The translations under genes were made by a program, and so were the position numbers. From the NCBI GenBank assembly GCA_947630735.1, contig CANRIR010000002.1:49380-113379 (forward strand): a stretch of 64,000 nt of DNA, given 5' to 3'. The notes below the pieces were generated by a model, which was not told the DNA's origin, made no database searches, and saw only the letters and a list, made by a program, of their open reading frames with translations. This document shows positions 17,473 through 25,561 of this stretch, one piece after another (position 1 is the stretch's first letter; every line of letters starts with the position of its first letter). The DNA is from an uncultured Marvinbryantia sp. (lineage in GTDB: Bacteria > Bacillota > Clostridia > Lachnospirales > Lachnospiraceae).

Positions 17473-18594
17473 ATGGCACAAACTGACAGCGACAGCTTTC
17501 TGTCCGTGCGGACGGACCGCGGCAGAAGCTACGGGATTTATTTTGAACAGGACTTTGCGAAGCTCCCCGCGGTTCTGGAAGAGAACTGCGCCATCTCGCA
17601 GAGGAAGATCTGCGTGGTGACGGATTCGCAGGTGGAAAAGCTCTACCTGGAACCGGTGGAAAAAGCGCTGGAGGGAAACTGCGCCAAGCTCTGCCATTTT
17701 TCCTTCCCGGCGGGGGAGCCCAGCAAGACGCTGGACACGGTGCGGAAGCTCTACGAATTTCTCATCCTGGAGCACTTTGAGAGAAGAGATCTCTTGATCG
17801 CCCTTGGCGGCGGCGTGGTGGGCGACCTGACCGGCTTTGCGGCGGCCACCTATCTGCGCGGCGTCGATTTCGTGCAGGTTCCCACGACCCTGCTGGCTCA
17901 GGTGGACAGCAGCATCGGCGGGAAGACGGGCGTGGATTTTGACAGTTACAAAAATATGGTGGGCGCGTTCCACCAGCCGTCGCTGGTCTATATGAACGCC
18001 TCCGTTCTGTCTACGCTGTCGGAGGAACAGTTTGCCTGCGGCATGGGCGAGGTGCTCAAGCACGGCCTGATCCGCAGCGATTCCTATTACACCTGGGTCA
18101 TCGAGCATCTGTTTGAGATCGCCGAGCGCGATCCGGACACCTTAAAGCAGCTGGTCCTGGAGAGCTGCAAGATCAAGCGCAGCGTGGTGGAGAAGGATCC
18201 CACCGAGAAGGGGGAGAGGGCGCTCTTGAATTTCGGGCACACCATCGGGCACGCCATCGAGAAGGTAAAATCCCCGGAGCTCCTGCACGGGCAGTGCGTG
18301 GCCCTGGGCTGCGTGGCGGCCGCCTACATTTCGTTCCGGCGCGGCCTTCTCACCACCGAAGAATTTTACGAGATCCGCGATATGAACGTGGGCTTCGACC
18401 TGATGTTTACCGTGGACGGCATCGACGCGGAGGAGATCCTGCGTCTGACCAAATCCGATAAGAAAATGGACAAGGGCGCTGTGAAATTTGTGCTCCTCAA
18501 AAAAATCGGCAAGGCGTTTATCGACACCACCGTGACCGACGAGGAGATCCTGGACGCCATCCGCTTTATTACCTACACGGAGGAAAATGACTGA
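17473..18594 (+). CDS. aroB: 3-dehydroquinate synthase
   Basis: A 373-residue AroB, the NAD- and metal-dependent second step of the shikimate pathway. Family motifs are complete: ALGGGVVGDLTGFAAATYLR, VPTTLLAQVDSSIGGKTGVD, and the metal ligands in LLNFGHTIGHAIEK and the region around MGEVLKHGLI. An upstream TTG at 17449 would put the start before the ribosome-binding site ACGAGGAG; the ATG at 17473 has the correct 8-base spacing. No other aro gene is adjacent; the neighbours are ylmH and a VanZ-like gene. Confidence 0.96.
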   Translation: MAQTDSDSFLSVRTDRGRSYGIYFEQDFAKLPAVLEENCAISQRKICVVTDSQVEKLYLEPVEKALEGNCAKLCHFSFPAGEPSKTLDTVRKLYEFLILEHFERRDLLIALGGGVVGDLTGFAAATYLRGVDFVQVPTTLLAQVDSSIGGKTGVDFDSYKNMVGAFHQPSLVYMNASVLSTLSEEQFACGMGEVLKHGLIRSDSYYTWVIEHLFEIAERDPDTLKQLVLESCKIKRSVVEKDPTEKGERALLNFGHTIGHAIEKVKSPELLHGQCVALGCVAAAYISFRRGLLTTEEFYEIRDMNVGFDLMFTVDGIDAEEILRLTKSDKKMDKGAVKFVLLKKIGKAFIDTTVTDEEILDAIRFITYTEEND

Positions 18595-18596
18595 AA

Positions 18597-19220
18597 ATGT
18601 TACCTATTTCTGATATTCTTATTCGTTCCATAAGTGGATATGTATTTATTGTTCCAGTTCTTTTATTATATTTCTTATATCTCAAGAAAGCGGGAAGAAA
18701 GCAAAGCCTTATTCATATTATTACTGTATTTGTGTTTTGTTATTATCTTTTTGGAATTTTGACGGTAACAGGTATTGGTTATACAAGTAAAATGAGATTT
18801 TGTCCCAATATCTCTCTGATCCCATTTCTTGGTATGATAACTGGACCAATAGATACTATGCTAAATGTTATCCTATTTGTTCCGCTGGGATTTTTTCTGC
18901 CGCTGCTATATAAGAAATATCATCATATAAAGCCTGTTATATTAATTGGTTTTCTGTTTTCCCTATCCGTTGAAATCTTTCAAATGTTTGACTGGGGTTC
19001 ATCAGATATAAATGACCTTATTACAAATACGGCTGGAGTTTGTTTGGGTTATTTGATTTATTGTTTACTGGCAAAAGTTATGTCTGATCATTTAAGAGAA
19101 CAGTTTCATGCTAACAGGGTAAACGAACTGGCCGAAGTACTTTTATTTACCATTTATACATTTGCAGCTATGATCACAGTTCAGCCCTGGGTAATTCATA
19201 GCCTGCTCAATATCCGATAA
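18597..19220 (+). CDS. VanZ-like membrane protein, AT-rich
   Basis: A 207-residue polytopic membrane protein with about five hydrophobic helices. The VanZ signature is clear: NVILFVPLGFFLPLL and EIFQMFDWGSSDINDLITN. VanZ-like proteins are associated with teicoplanin resistance and other envelope functions, but most have no known role. The gene is strikingly AT-rich and uses A/T-ending codons, unlike aroB and lspA on either side, which suggests recent acquisition. It starts two bases after the aroB stop; GGAGG lies 13 bases upstream. Confidence 0.88.
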   Translation: MLPISDILIRSISGYVFIVPVLLLYFLYLKKAGRKQSLIHIITVFVFCYYLFGILTVTGIGYTSKMRFCPNISLIPFLGMITGPIDTMLNVILFVPLGFFLPLLYKKYHHIKPVILIGFLFSLSVEIFQMFDWGSSDINDLITNTAGVCLGYLIYCLLAKVMSDHLREQFHANRVNELAEVLLFTIYTFAAMITVQPWVIHSLLNIR

Positions 19221-19252
19221 CTGCTGATCTGGCGAAGAAAGGGGATGCTGTG

Positions 19253-19756
19253 ATGACACAGCCCGTGCGCAGCCGCGGAAAATATGTGTGGATGGCCCCG
19301 CTCGGTATGCTGCTGCTGACGGCGGCTGACCAGCTGACAAAATATCTGGCTGTCCGCTTCCTGAAGGGTCGGCCGGATCTCATCCTGATTCCCGGCGTAT
19401 TTCAGCTTTCCTATCTGGAAAACCGCGGGATGGCCTGGGGGATGATGGACGGCATGCGCTGGCTGATCTTGCTCATGACCGTGCTGATCCTGGCCGCACT
19501 GTGTTTTTTGTGGCGCAGGGTTCCGCATACGCCCAAATACCGCGCCTTTCGCGTCCTGGCCGTCTGCTTTGCGGCCGGAGCCGCCGGAAACGCCATAGAC
19601 CGCCTCGTGCGAGGCTATGTGATAGACTTCTTTTATTTTTCACTGATCCATTTTCCTGTCTTTAATGTGGCTGACTGTCTGGTGTGCGTCTCTTTGATCC
19701 TGACAGTCATCCTGTACCGAAATGAGGATTTTGCATGGATGAACAACAGATCCTGA
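19253..19756 (+). CDS. lspA: Lipoprotein signal peptidase
   Basis: A 167-residue membrane aspartyl protease that removes signal peptides from prolipoproteins. Four hydrophobic segments are visible, together with the family motifs TAADQLTKYLAVRF and ENRGMAWGM and the two catalytic aspartates in AGNAIDRLVRGYVIDFFYF and FNVADCLV. The ATG at 19253 has AAAGGGG at good spacing; a GTG sits just before at 19250. The end overlaps rluD by 22 bases, the classic lspA-rluD coupling. Confidence 0.96.
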   Translation: MTQPVRSRGKYVWMAPLGMLLLTAADQLTKYLAVRFLKGRPDLILIPGVFQLSYLENRGMAWGMMDGMRWLILLMTVLILAALCFLWRRVPHTPKYRAFRVLAVCFAAGAAGNAIDRLVRGYVIDFFYFSLIHFPVFNVADCLVCVSLILTVILYRNEDFAWMNNRS

Positions 19757-20649
19757 ACGTGGAACCCGGCATTTCCCCGATGCGGCTCGACCGCTATCTG
19801 ACCGGGGAATTGTCCGGTTCCCGTTCTTTTTTACAGAAGCTGATCAAGGACGGGCGCGTGTGCGTGGACGGGGAGAGCGCGAAGGCAAGCTATCTTCTGA
19901 CCGGCGGCGAGACCGTGGAGGTGTCGATCCCGCTGCCCGTGGATCTGGATATACAGGCGGAAGACATTCCTCTGGACATCCTGTATGAGGACGAAGACCT
20001 GCTGGTGGTCAACAAGCCGAAGGGGATGGTGGTGCACCCGGCGGCCGGACATTACAGCGGCACCCTGGTAAACGCCCTGCTGTACCACTGCCGCGGAAAC
20101 CTCTCCGGCATCAACGGGGTGCTGCGCCCGGGCATCGTGCACCGCATCGACCGCGATACCAGCGGCTCCCTTCTGGTGTGCAAAAACGATCTTGCCCACA
20201 ACCGGATCGCGGAGCAGCTGAAGGATCACAGCATTACCAGGCGCTACCGAGCCATCGTGCACGGCGTGATCCGGGAGGATTCCGGGACCGTGGATGCGGA
20301 CATCGGGAGGCACCCCACAGACCGCAAGAAGATGGCGGCGGGGGTAAAGAACGGCAAGCACGCCGTTACCCACTATCAGGTGCTGGAACGGTTCGAGAAA
20401 TTTACCTACATCGAGTGCCGCTTGGAAACCGGGCGGACGCACCAGATCCGCGTCCACATGAGCAGCATCCGCCATCCCGTTCTGGGGGACGCGGTGTACG
20501 GACCGGCCAAATGCCCCATAGACGGGCTGCAGGGACAGACGCTGCACGCCATAGTGCTGGGCTTTGTGCATCCGCGCACCGGGGAGTACCTGGAGTTTAC
20601 CGCGCCGTTTCCCACCTATTTTGAAGAGCTTCTCAGAAAAATTTCATAA
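19735..20649 (+). CDS. rluD: Large-subunit pseudouridine synthase, RluD family
   Basis: A 304-residue pseudouridine synthase with an N-terminal S4 domain (about residues 14-75) and the RluA-type catalytic domain. The catalytic aspartate is in the motif HRIDRDTSGSLLVCKN near residue 141, and GRTHQIRVHM lies near 235. RluD modifies helix 69 of 23S rRNA; substrate assignment within the RluC/RluD group is by general similarity and neighbourhood with lspA. It starts within lspA and ends that transcription unit. Confidence 0.94.
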   Translation: MDEQQILNVEPGISPMRLDRYLTGELSGSRSFLQKLIKDGRVCVDGESAKASYLLTGGETVEVSIPLPVDLDIQAEDIPLDILYEDEDLLVVNKPKGMVVHPAAGHYSGTLVNALLYHCRGNLSGINGVLRPGIVHRIDRDTSGSLLVCKNDLAHNRIAEQLKDHSITRRYRAIVHGVIREDSGTVDADIGRHPTDRKKMAAGVKNGKHAVTHYQVLERFEKFTYIECRLETGRTHQIRVHMSSIRHPVLGDAVYGPAKCPIDGLQGQTLHAIVLGFVHPRTGEYLEFTAPFPTYFEELLRKIS

Positions 20650-20655
20650 AAAATA

Positions 20656-20684
20656 TGTACAATCGCTCTGTTTTATTGTATAAT
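20656..20684 (+). promoter_or_regulatory. Promoter for the cytidylate-kinase-like gene
   Basis: TGTACA (20656-20661), 17 bases, then a perfect TATAAT (20679-20684). The -35 box is a 4/6 match. The start codon is about 72 bases downstream of the predicted transcription start, leaving room for the leader hairpin. Confidence 0.55.
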
Positions 20685-20698
20685 ATCTGCAAACAAAA

Positions 20699-20734
20699 GC
20701 GAAATCCCCGCGGCAAATGCGGGCACGGTTTCGC
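20699..20734 (+). other. Leader hairpin, no T-run
   Basis: A two-part stem: GCGAAA (20699-20704) pairs with TTTCGC (20729-20734), and CCCGC (20707-20711) with GCGGG (20719-20723), around a 7-base loop. No T-run follows, so it is not an intrinsic terminator. It lies in the 5' leader of the next gene, 28 bases before the start, and may affect transcript stability or translation. Confidence 0.5.
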
Positions 20735-20762
20735 GCAAGGAAATTAAACAGAGAGGAGAGCG

Positions 20763-21419
20763 ATGGCTATGGCATGTAGATCAGTTATTACCATTGGCAG
20801 ACAATATGGGAGCGGCGGAAGAGAGATTGGGACAAAACTGGCCGAAGCCCTGGGAATCAAGTGTTTCGACAACGAGCTGCTCGACCGGGCGGCGAAGGAC
20901 AGCGGCATCTGCCAGGAGCTTTTTGAAAATCACGACGAGAAGCCGACCAACAGCTTCCTGTACTCGCTGGTCATGGACACTTACTCCATGGGCTACGCAT
21001 CCGCGGCGCTCTCGGGAATGCCCATCAACCACAAGGTGTTCCTGGCCCAGTTCAACGCCATCAAGAAGATTGCGGACGAGGGGCCCTGCGTCATGGTGGG
21101 CCGCTGCGCGGATTATGCGCTGGAGGAATATCCCAACCGGATCTCCGTGTTCATCTATGCGGACTTGGAGAAACGCATCCGGCGCATCGCAGACAAATAT
21201 AATTTCACGGACGCAAAGGCGAAGGACGTCATCCAGAAGACGGACAAACAGCGCGCCAGCTATTATAATTACTACACCAACAAGCGCTGGGGCGATATTG
21301 CAAGCTACGACCTCTGCATCAACAGTTCTATTCTGGGGATCGACGAGACGGTCAATCTGCTCCGGGATTTTGTGGAGAAGCGGGAAGCACAGCTGAAAAA
21401 TCAGCAGCAGAAATCATAA
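20763..21419 (+). CDS. Cytidylate kinase-like family protein
   Basis: A 218-residue P-loop kinase. The N-terminus ITIGRQYGSGGREIGTKLAE is the characteristic Walker A of the cytidylate-kinase-like family (AAA_26), which differs from true Cmk and is common in Clostridia. A conserved VMVGRCADYAL block follows near residue 110. The natural substrate is not established. ATGs at 20763 and 20769 are both possible; the ribosome-binding site GAGAGGAGAG suits either. It is transcribed from its own promoter with a structured leader. Confidence 0.88.
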   Translation: MAMACRSVITIGRQYGSGGREIGTKLAEALGIKCFDNELLDRAAKDSGICQELFENHDEKPTNSFLYSLVMDTYSMGYASAALSGMPINHKVFLAQFNAIKKIADEGPCVMVGRCADYALEEYPNRISVFIYADLEKRIRRIADKYNFTDAKAKDVIQKTDKQRASYYNYYTNKRWGDIASYDLCINSSILGIDETVNLLRDFVEKREAQLKNQQQKS

Positions 21420-21423
21420 TGCG

Positions 21424-21499
21424 GAAGTAATAAAGCAGAAGTAATAAAGCATCAGAAGTAATAGAACCGCTGCGTAACAGCGTGACAAACGTAACAGCG
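21424..21499 (+). repeat. Short degenerate direct repeats before dtd
   Basis: Three head-to-tail copies of GAAGTAATAAAGCA-like sequence begin at 21424, 21438 and 21455, and CGTAACAGCG occurs at 21473 and 21490. They fill most of the 116-base gap before dtd. They have no visible coding or operator function and may reflect slippage. Confidence 0.5.
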
Positions 21500-21535
21500 C
21501 AGCAGAAATAGAAGCAGCGGTAAGAGAGTGAAACT

Positions 21536-21973
21536 ATGAAATTTGTGATCCAACGCGTTTCCAAAGCGTCGGTAACCGTGGAGGATGCCGTGGCCGGTTC
21601 TATCGGCCGCGGTTTTCTGGTACTCATCGGCGTGGGAAAAGAAGATACCACAGAGCAGGCGGACGCCCTGATCCGAAAGATGATTGGCCTGCGCATTTTT
21701 GCGGACGAAAACGGCAAGACGAACCTCTCCCTGAAGGATGTGGGCGGGGAGCTTCTGCTGGTCTCGCAGTTTACGCTGTACGCCGATTGCCGGAAGGGAA
21801 ACCGGCCGAGCTTTACCAATGCCGGCGATCCGGCCAGGGCGGAGGAACTGTACCGCTACATCATCCGGGCCTGCAGGCAGGAGATCCCGGTGGTGGAAGA
21901 GGGCGTGTTCGGCGCGCACATGAAAGTGTCCCTGGAAAACGACGGGCCGTTTACCATTATTCTGGAGAATTAA
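21536..21973 (+). CDS. dtd: D-aminoacyl-tRNA deacylase
   Basis: A 145-residue Dtd, which hydrolyses D-aminoacyl-tRNAs and mischarged Gly-tRNA(Ala). The motif [18 protein letters not shown] (near residues 77-94) and the C-terminal NDGPFTI segment are complete; the usual cis Gly-Pro is in DGP. The ribosome-binding site is weak (AGAGAGTGAAACT). It ends six bases before the stop codon of the convergent recombinase gene, with no terminator visible in between. Confidence 0.95.
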   Translation: MKFVIQRVSKASVTVEDAVAGSIGRGFLVLIGVGKEDTTEQADALIRKMIGLRIFADENGKTNLSLKDVGGELLLVSQFTLYADCRKGNRPSFTNAGDPARAEELYRYIIRACRQEIPVVEEGVFGAHMKVSLENDGPFTIILEN

Positions 21974-21979
21974 ACATAT

Positions 21980-23041
21980 TCAGTTTTCGCGCAGACGGAC
22001 GGCGGAAGCTGCCCTGCGCCTTCTCTGATCGTCCATAGCCGCATAGTGTTTCTTGGTGGTGTTGACGTCCTTGTGGCCCAGGACATCCGCCACAAGGTAG
22101 ATGTCGTTTGTCTCCTGGTAGAGGCTGGTCCCGTAGGTGCTCCGCAATTTGTGGGGCGTTATTTTTTTGGTAGTTGTGATCTGCCGCGCATATTTTTTGA
22201 CCAGGTTTTCCACAGCCTTCACGCTGATGCGCCTGCGCTGTGTGGATAAGAACAGGGCGTTTTCGCTGCCTGCGGCGGCGGAGACGCCTTTTCGCTCCCC
22301 GAGATAGTCCAGAAGCGCGTTTTCCACTTCCTCGCCAAAATAGACGATCATTTCGCTTCCGCCTTTCCGGACCACCTTGATGCCGTCGTTTTTAAAATCC
22401 ACGTCCTGGATGTCCAGGCCCACGCACTCGGACACACGGATGCCGGTGCCGAGAAGCAGCGTCAAAATGGCGAGATCCCGCACTTTGGTCTTTTCCCAGT
22501 ACGCCTTTTTCTGCCCGGAGAGCGTGTCCCCGGCGTGCTCCACATAATCCAGAAGAGAGGCTGTCTCGTCCGCGTCCAGGCGGATGATGGCTTTGTCGTG
22601 GATCTTCGGCATGTCCACCAAAACAGTGGGATTTGTGCGGATCATTTCGCGCTTGAAATAATAGGCATAAAAGCCGCGCAGAGACACCATTTTGCGCTTT
22701 AAGGCGCGCTCGCCGTTGGTTTTCAGCTCATGGTCGCCGGACTGGTAAACCTTTAAATATTCCAGATATTCCTCAATATCCACGGGTTTGATCATGTCCA
22801 GCACGTCCACCGTGATGTCATCCATGGTTTTGTTGCGGAACATAGGGTTTTCATCCAATAAAAACTGGAAAAACACACGGATGTCATACGCGTAGGAAAT
22901 TCTGGTGCGCGTGGATGTGGTCGGCTCTATGGCGCGGAAATAATCCTTTGCAAAACCCGGCATGGTTTTCAAAAGTTCCCGCAGGCGCAAGGTGTTGTTG
23001 ACATTTACCTGTTCATGGTAAGTTAATTGCGTTTGCTCCAT
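21980..23041 (-). CDS. Tyrosine recombinase (XerC/XerD-like)
   Basis: A 353-residue phage-integrase-family recombinase. The N-terminal SAM-like DNA-binding domain covers about residues 25-130 and the catalytic domain about 150-345. Catalytic residues are visible: Arg in GTGIRVSE, Lys in VRKGGSE, HxxR in TPHKLRSTYG, His in VLGHKDVNTT, and the tyrosine in KKHYAAMDD. The chosen ATG at 23041 has AAAGGA upstream; the longer frame to 23107 lacks one. It stands alone, with no phage or plasmid genes and no visible att repeats, so a chromosome-dimer-resolution or site-specific-inversion role is more likely than phage integration. Confidence 0.9.
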   Translation of the reverse strand: MEQTQLTYHEQVNVNNTLRLRELLKTMPGFAKDYFRAIEPTTSTRTRISYAYDIRVFFQFLLDENPMFRNKTMDDITVDVLDMIKPVDIEEYLEYLKVYQSGDHELKTNGERALKRKMVSLRGFYAYYFKREMIRTNPTVLVDMPKIHDKAIIRLDADETASLLDYVEHAGDTLSGQKKAYWEKTKVRDLAILTLLLGTGIRVSECVGLDIQDVDFKNDGIKVVRKGGSEMIVYFGEEVENALLDYLGERKGVSAAAGSENALFLSTQRRRISVKAVENLVKKYARQITTTKKITPHKLRSTYGTSLYQETNDIYLVADVLGHKDVNTTKKHYAAMDDQRRRRAASAVRLREN

Positions 23042-23206
23042 GGTAAATCCTTTCTGTAATTCGTCTGTACAAAAAATATATATCAAACATTTCAAAATAA
23101 AAATCATTCTAAAGGAACAATCATTGCCACGTAAATTGCCTGAATTTCGGCAAGAAATACGGTTGTTCAGCGTATTCTGGGTGTTGGGGCAGGATAAGAG
23201 GTTGGA

Positions 23207-24730
23207 TTAATCTATTCGACAAACCATAGTTTTTCGAATAGATTCCCTGGCTTTTTCCAGTCCCGGCCCCAATTCCTCCATAGTCCGGTCATAAGATGCC
23301 TGCGCCTCGTCATAAATCCCGGAAATGCCCGTCGTGGTTTCGATGTTCGCCACATCGTCCAGCGGCAGGATAAAATATTTGGAACCGCTCGGTTCGGTGT
23401 AACGATACACCCAGGTGGGCAATAATTCCACATCCGTCAGGCTGACGGTTCCGTCTGTGTCCTGATGCAGGTGCAGAGTTACCATGACGCCGTCCTCCGT
23501 GTGGCCGGTAGGCATTTCCTCCATCATCAGGGAAACTCTCTGATTGCTCAGCGCGTTGCCCATCGAATAAATGCAGAACATTTTGTGGGAGCCATCCTGC
23601 GACGTCAGCATATCGATGGGCTGTTCGCAGTGCGGATGGCCTCCCATGATGGCGTCCACGCCCATATTGCAGAGATTCTGCGCGATCTCGTCCTGATAAA
23701 CGGCTTCCTGGAGCTGATATTCCATGCCCCAATGCATATTTGCGATGATAAAGTGCGCGCCGTCCTGGCGCATATTATAGATGCTGTTTTCCAGCTCCGC
23801 ATAGAACGGCTCCAGATTGTCGTAGTTGAACGAATTTAACAGGGGCGCGTCCTGGCTCTCCATGACGATGGCGTTCAGACTTTTGTCCGGGCCGCCCGTC
23901 ATATTGGTGGTTTCATACACATAATTGATGAAGCCCACGCAGACGCCGTTGATGTCCGCTATGTAGTAATTTTTGCTGTCTTTGTCTTTCCGGATGCCGG
24001 TGTAGGCGATCCCTTTTTCCTCGTAGACCTCCATGGTGCGGTTGAACGCGTAGGAAAGGCCGTCGTAGATATGATTGGTCGCCAGCATCTGCAGGTCCAC
24101 GCCGCTGTCGCGGATATTCTCGATGATGATATCCGGCGATTTGAAATTGGGGAACCCGGCGTAGCCCAGCTCCGGGCCGCCCAGAGCGCCCTCAAATTCA
24201 CAGGTCATAAAGTCCGGCTTGCTGTAATACGGCGTGATATATTTGTAAATAGAAGAAAAGTCATAGTTCCCCTCCGCGTCCGGGTAGGAATCGATAAAAG
24301 GCGAGTGAAGCAGCATACAGCCCGTGCTTCCCACCGTGATGTCCGCCTCCTGGTAGATCTTCTCCGTCTCGCTCTCTGTCTGGACGGCCAGCTCCGTCTC
24401 CGGCTGTTTTTCCCGGAAAATGGCCCTTCCGGCCATGCCGATCAGCTTTGTGACGCCCACGATGAAGAGGATGCCGACCAGGCAGAGCCCGATGATCGCC
24501 GCAGGCTTTGCGGCGCTGGTTTTTCGCCTTTTGGCCTGAAATTCCTTTCGTTCCTGCGGCGACATAGCCGCCATCTGTTTTTCCAGTTTTTTCTTCTGTT
24601 TTTTGCGCTGGAACAGATATTCCTCCCAGCCGTCCTCCAGCTTATCCCATGTCTTTTTCAGCCGCGCTGTGACAGATCTGCCGCCCGTACTTTTTTTGGC
24701 AGTCTGCTTTTTCTTTTCTTCTCTGTCCAT
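23207..24730 (-). CDS. CapA-family (PGA_cap) metallophosphoesterase-like protein
   Basis: A 507-residue protein with a basic, Lys-rich cytoplasmic N-terminus (about 1-75), one membrane helix (about 78-100), and an extracellular CapA domain (about 125-440). Family features include GVDLQMLATNHIYDGL, IIANMHWGMEYQ and the GGHPHCEQPID metal-site segment. CapA proteins take part in poly-gamma-glutamate or other envelope polymer handling; here no cap genes are adjacent. The usual first metal aspartate (GDxM) reads VGSTGCMLL, so that ligand is changed. A GTG at 24754 is an alternative start; the ATG at 24730 is preferred although neither has a strong ribosome-binding site. Confidence 0.82.
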   Translation of the reverse strand: MDREEKKKQTAKKSTGGRSVTARLKKTWDKLEDGWEEYLFQRKKQKKKLEKQMAAMSPQERKEFQAKRRKTSAAKPAAIIGLCLVGILFIVGVTKLIGMAGRAIFREKQPETELAVQTESETEKIYQEADITVGSTGCMLLHSPFIDSYPDAEGNYDFSSIYKYITPYYSKPDFMTCEFEGALGGPELGYAGFPNFKSPDIIIENIRDSGVDLQMLATNHIYDGLSYAFNRTMEVYEEKGIAYTGIRKDKDSKNYYIADINGVCVGFINYVYETTNMTGGPDKSLNAIVMESQDAPLLNSFNYDNLEPFYAELENSIYNMRQDGAHFIIANMHWGMEYQLQEAVYQDEIAQNLCNMGVDAIMGGHPHCEQPIDMLTSQDGSHKMFCIYSMGNALSNQRVSLMMEEMPTGHTEDGVMVTLHLHQDTDGTVSLTDVELLPTWVYRYTEPSGSKYFILPLDDVANIETTTGISGIYDEAQASYDRTMEELGPGLEKARESIRKTMVCRID

Positions 24731-24821
24731 GTCTTTATCCAAGGAGCATCCCACACTTCTCTTTGTCTGTCGCTTTTTTATTCAAAGATATACATAAAAA
24801 AATTATGTAAACTTATAGGAT

Positions 24822-24849
24822 ATTATAAAAATTTACTGCTATAAGACAA
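24822..24849 (-). promoter_or_regulatory. Promoter for the CapA-like gene
   Basis: On the minus strand, TTGTCT (24844-24849), a 16-base spacer, and TATAAT (24822-24827). It begins just after the end of the HAD gene, separating the two units. Confidence 0.6.
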
Positions 24850-24856
24850 ACGAATT

Positions 24857-25540
24857 TTACACAAAAAACTTTAAATACCGTAGATCGGAAATTTCGTATG
24901 TGATATTTAGCCCTTCCGGCCCGGTCAATCCATCCGGGTTGTACCAGCAGGTGTCGATGCCTGCGCGGATGCCGCCCTGGATGTCCGCCGTCAGGGAATC
25001 CCCCACGATCAGGGCGTCCTCTCTGCGAAACCCCGGAATCTGCGCGAACACATGCTCAAAATACGCGCTCTGGGGCTTTGGACAGCCGATGTCCTCGGAG
25101 ACAAAGATCCCGTTTACCACCTGATCCAGCCCGCTTATCGCAAACCGTCTGTACTGCGTGGAGGACACGCCGTTTGTGACGATGTAAAGCTCGTGGGTTT
25201 TGCCCAGTTCCCGGCAAAGCTCCAGCGCGCCGTCCGTCAGATAGGCGCCTTTGCCGAGCTCCTCATGGTAGACAGCGCGCAGGGAGTTTGGATCCACAGA
25301 CGTATTCCCGAGCTGCCCGAGAAATCTGCGGAAGCGCTCTGTGAGCAGCTTGTCCTTATCCATGAGGCCCTGTTCAAACTCCTCCCAGCAGCGCTTGTTG
25401 ATGCCGGAATAGAGTGCCAGGATCTCTTCATCAAAAGGAAGGCCGTGCAGACGCAGGGTATTCTCGATCCCCTGCGCCTCGGCTTTCTTAAAATCCATCA
25501 GCGTTCCGTCGTTGTCTAAAAGTAAGATCCGATATCCCAT
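24857..25540 (-). CDS. HAD-family hydrolase, YjjG/YfnB-type nucleotidase
   Basis: A 227-residue HAD phosphatase. Motif I is LLDNDGTLMDF (nucleophile Asp at about residue 9), motif II is IVTNGVSSTQYRR, and motif IV is ALIVGDSLTADIQGGIRAG. The helical cap and the wording of the motifs fit the YjjG group of pyrimidine 5'-nucleotidases. It is the third gene of the purO-purH unit (21 bases after purH; ribosome-binding site GGGAGAG), consistent with nucleotide metabolism; the exact substrate is unproven. Confidence 0.88.
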   Translation of the reverse strand: MGYRILLLDNDGTLMDFKKAEAQGIENTLRLHGLPFDEEILALYSGINKRCWEEFEQGLMDKDKLLTERFRRFLGQLGNTSVDPNSLRAVYHEELGKGAYLTDGALELCRELGKTHELYIVTNGVSSTQYRRFAISGLDQVVNGIFVSEDIGCPKPQSAYFEHVFAQIPGFRREDALIVGDSLTADIQGGIRAGIDTCWYNPDGLTGPEGLNITYEISDLRYLKFFV

Positions 25541-25561
25541 ACCGCTCTCCCACTGCCCTGA

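Noticed and set aside
21980..23041. Prophage integrase
   Set aside because: No phage structural, lysis or regulatory genes and no att-like repeats are present on either side.
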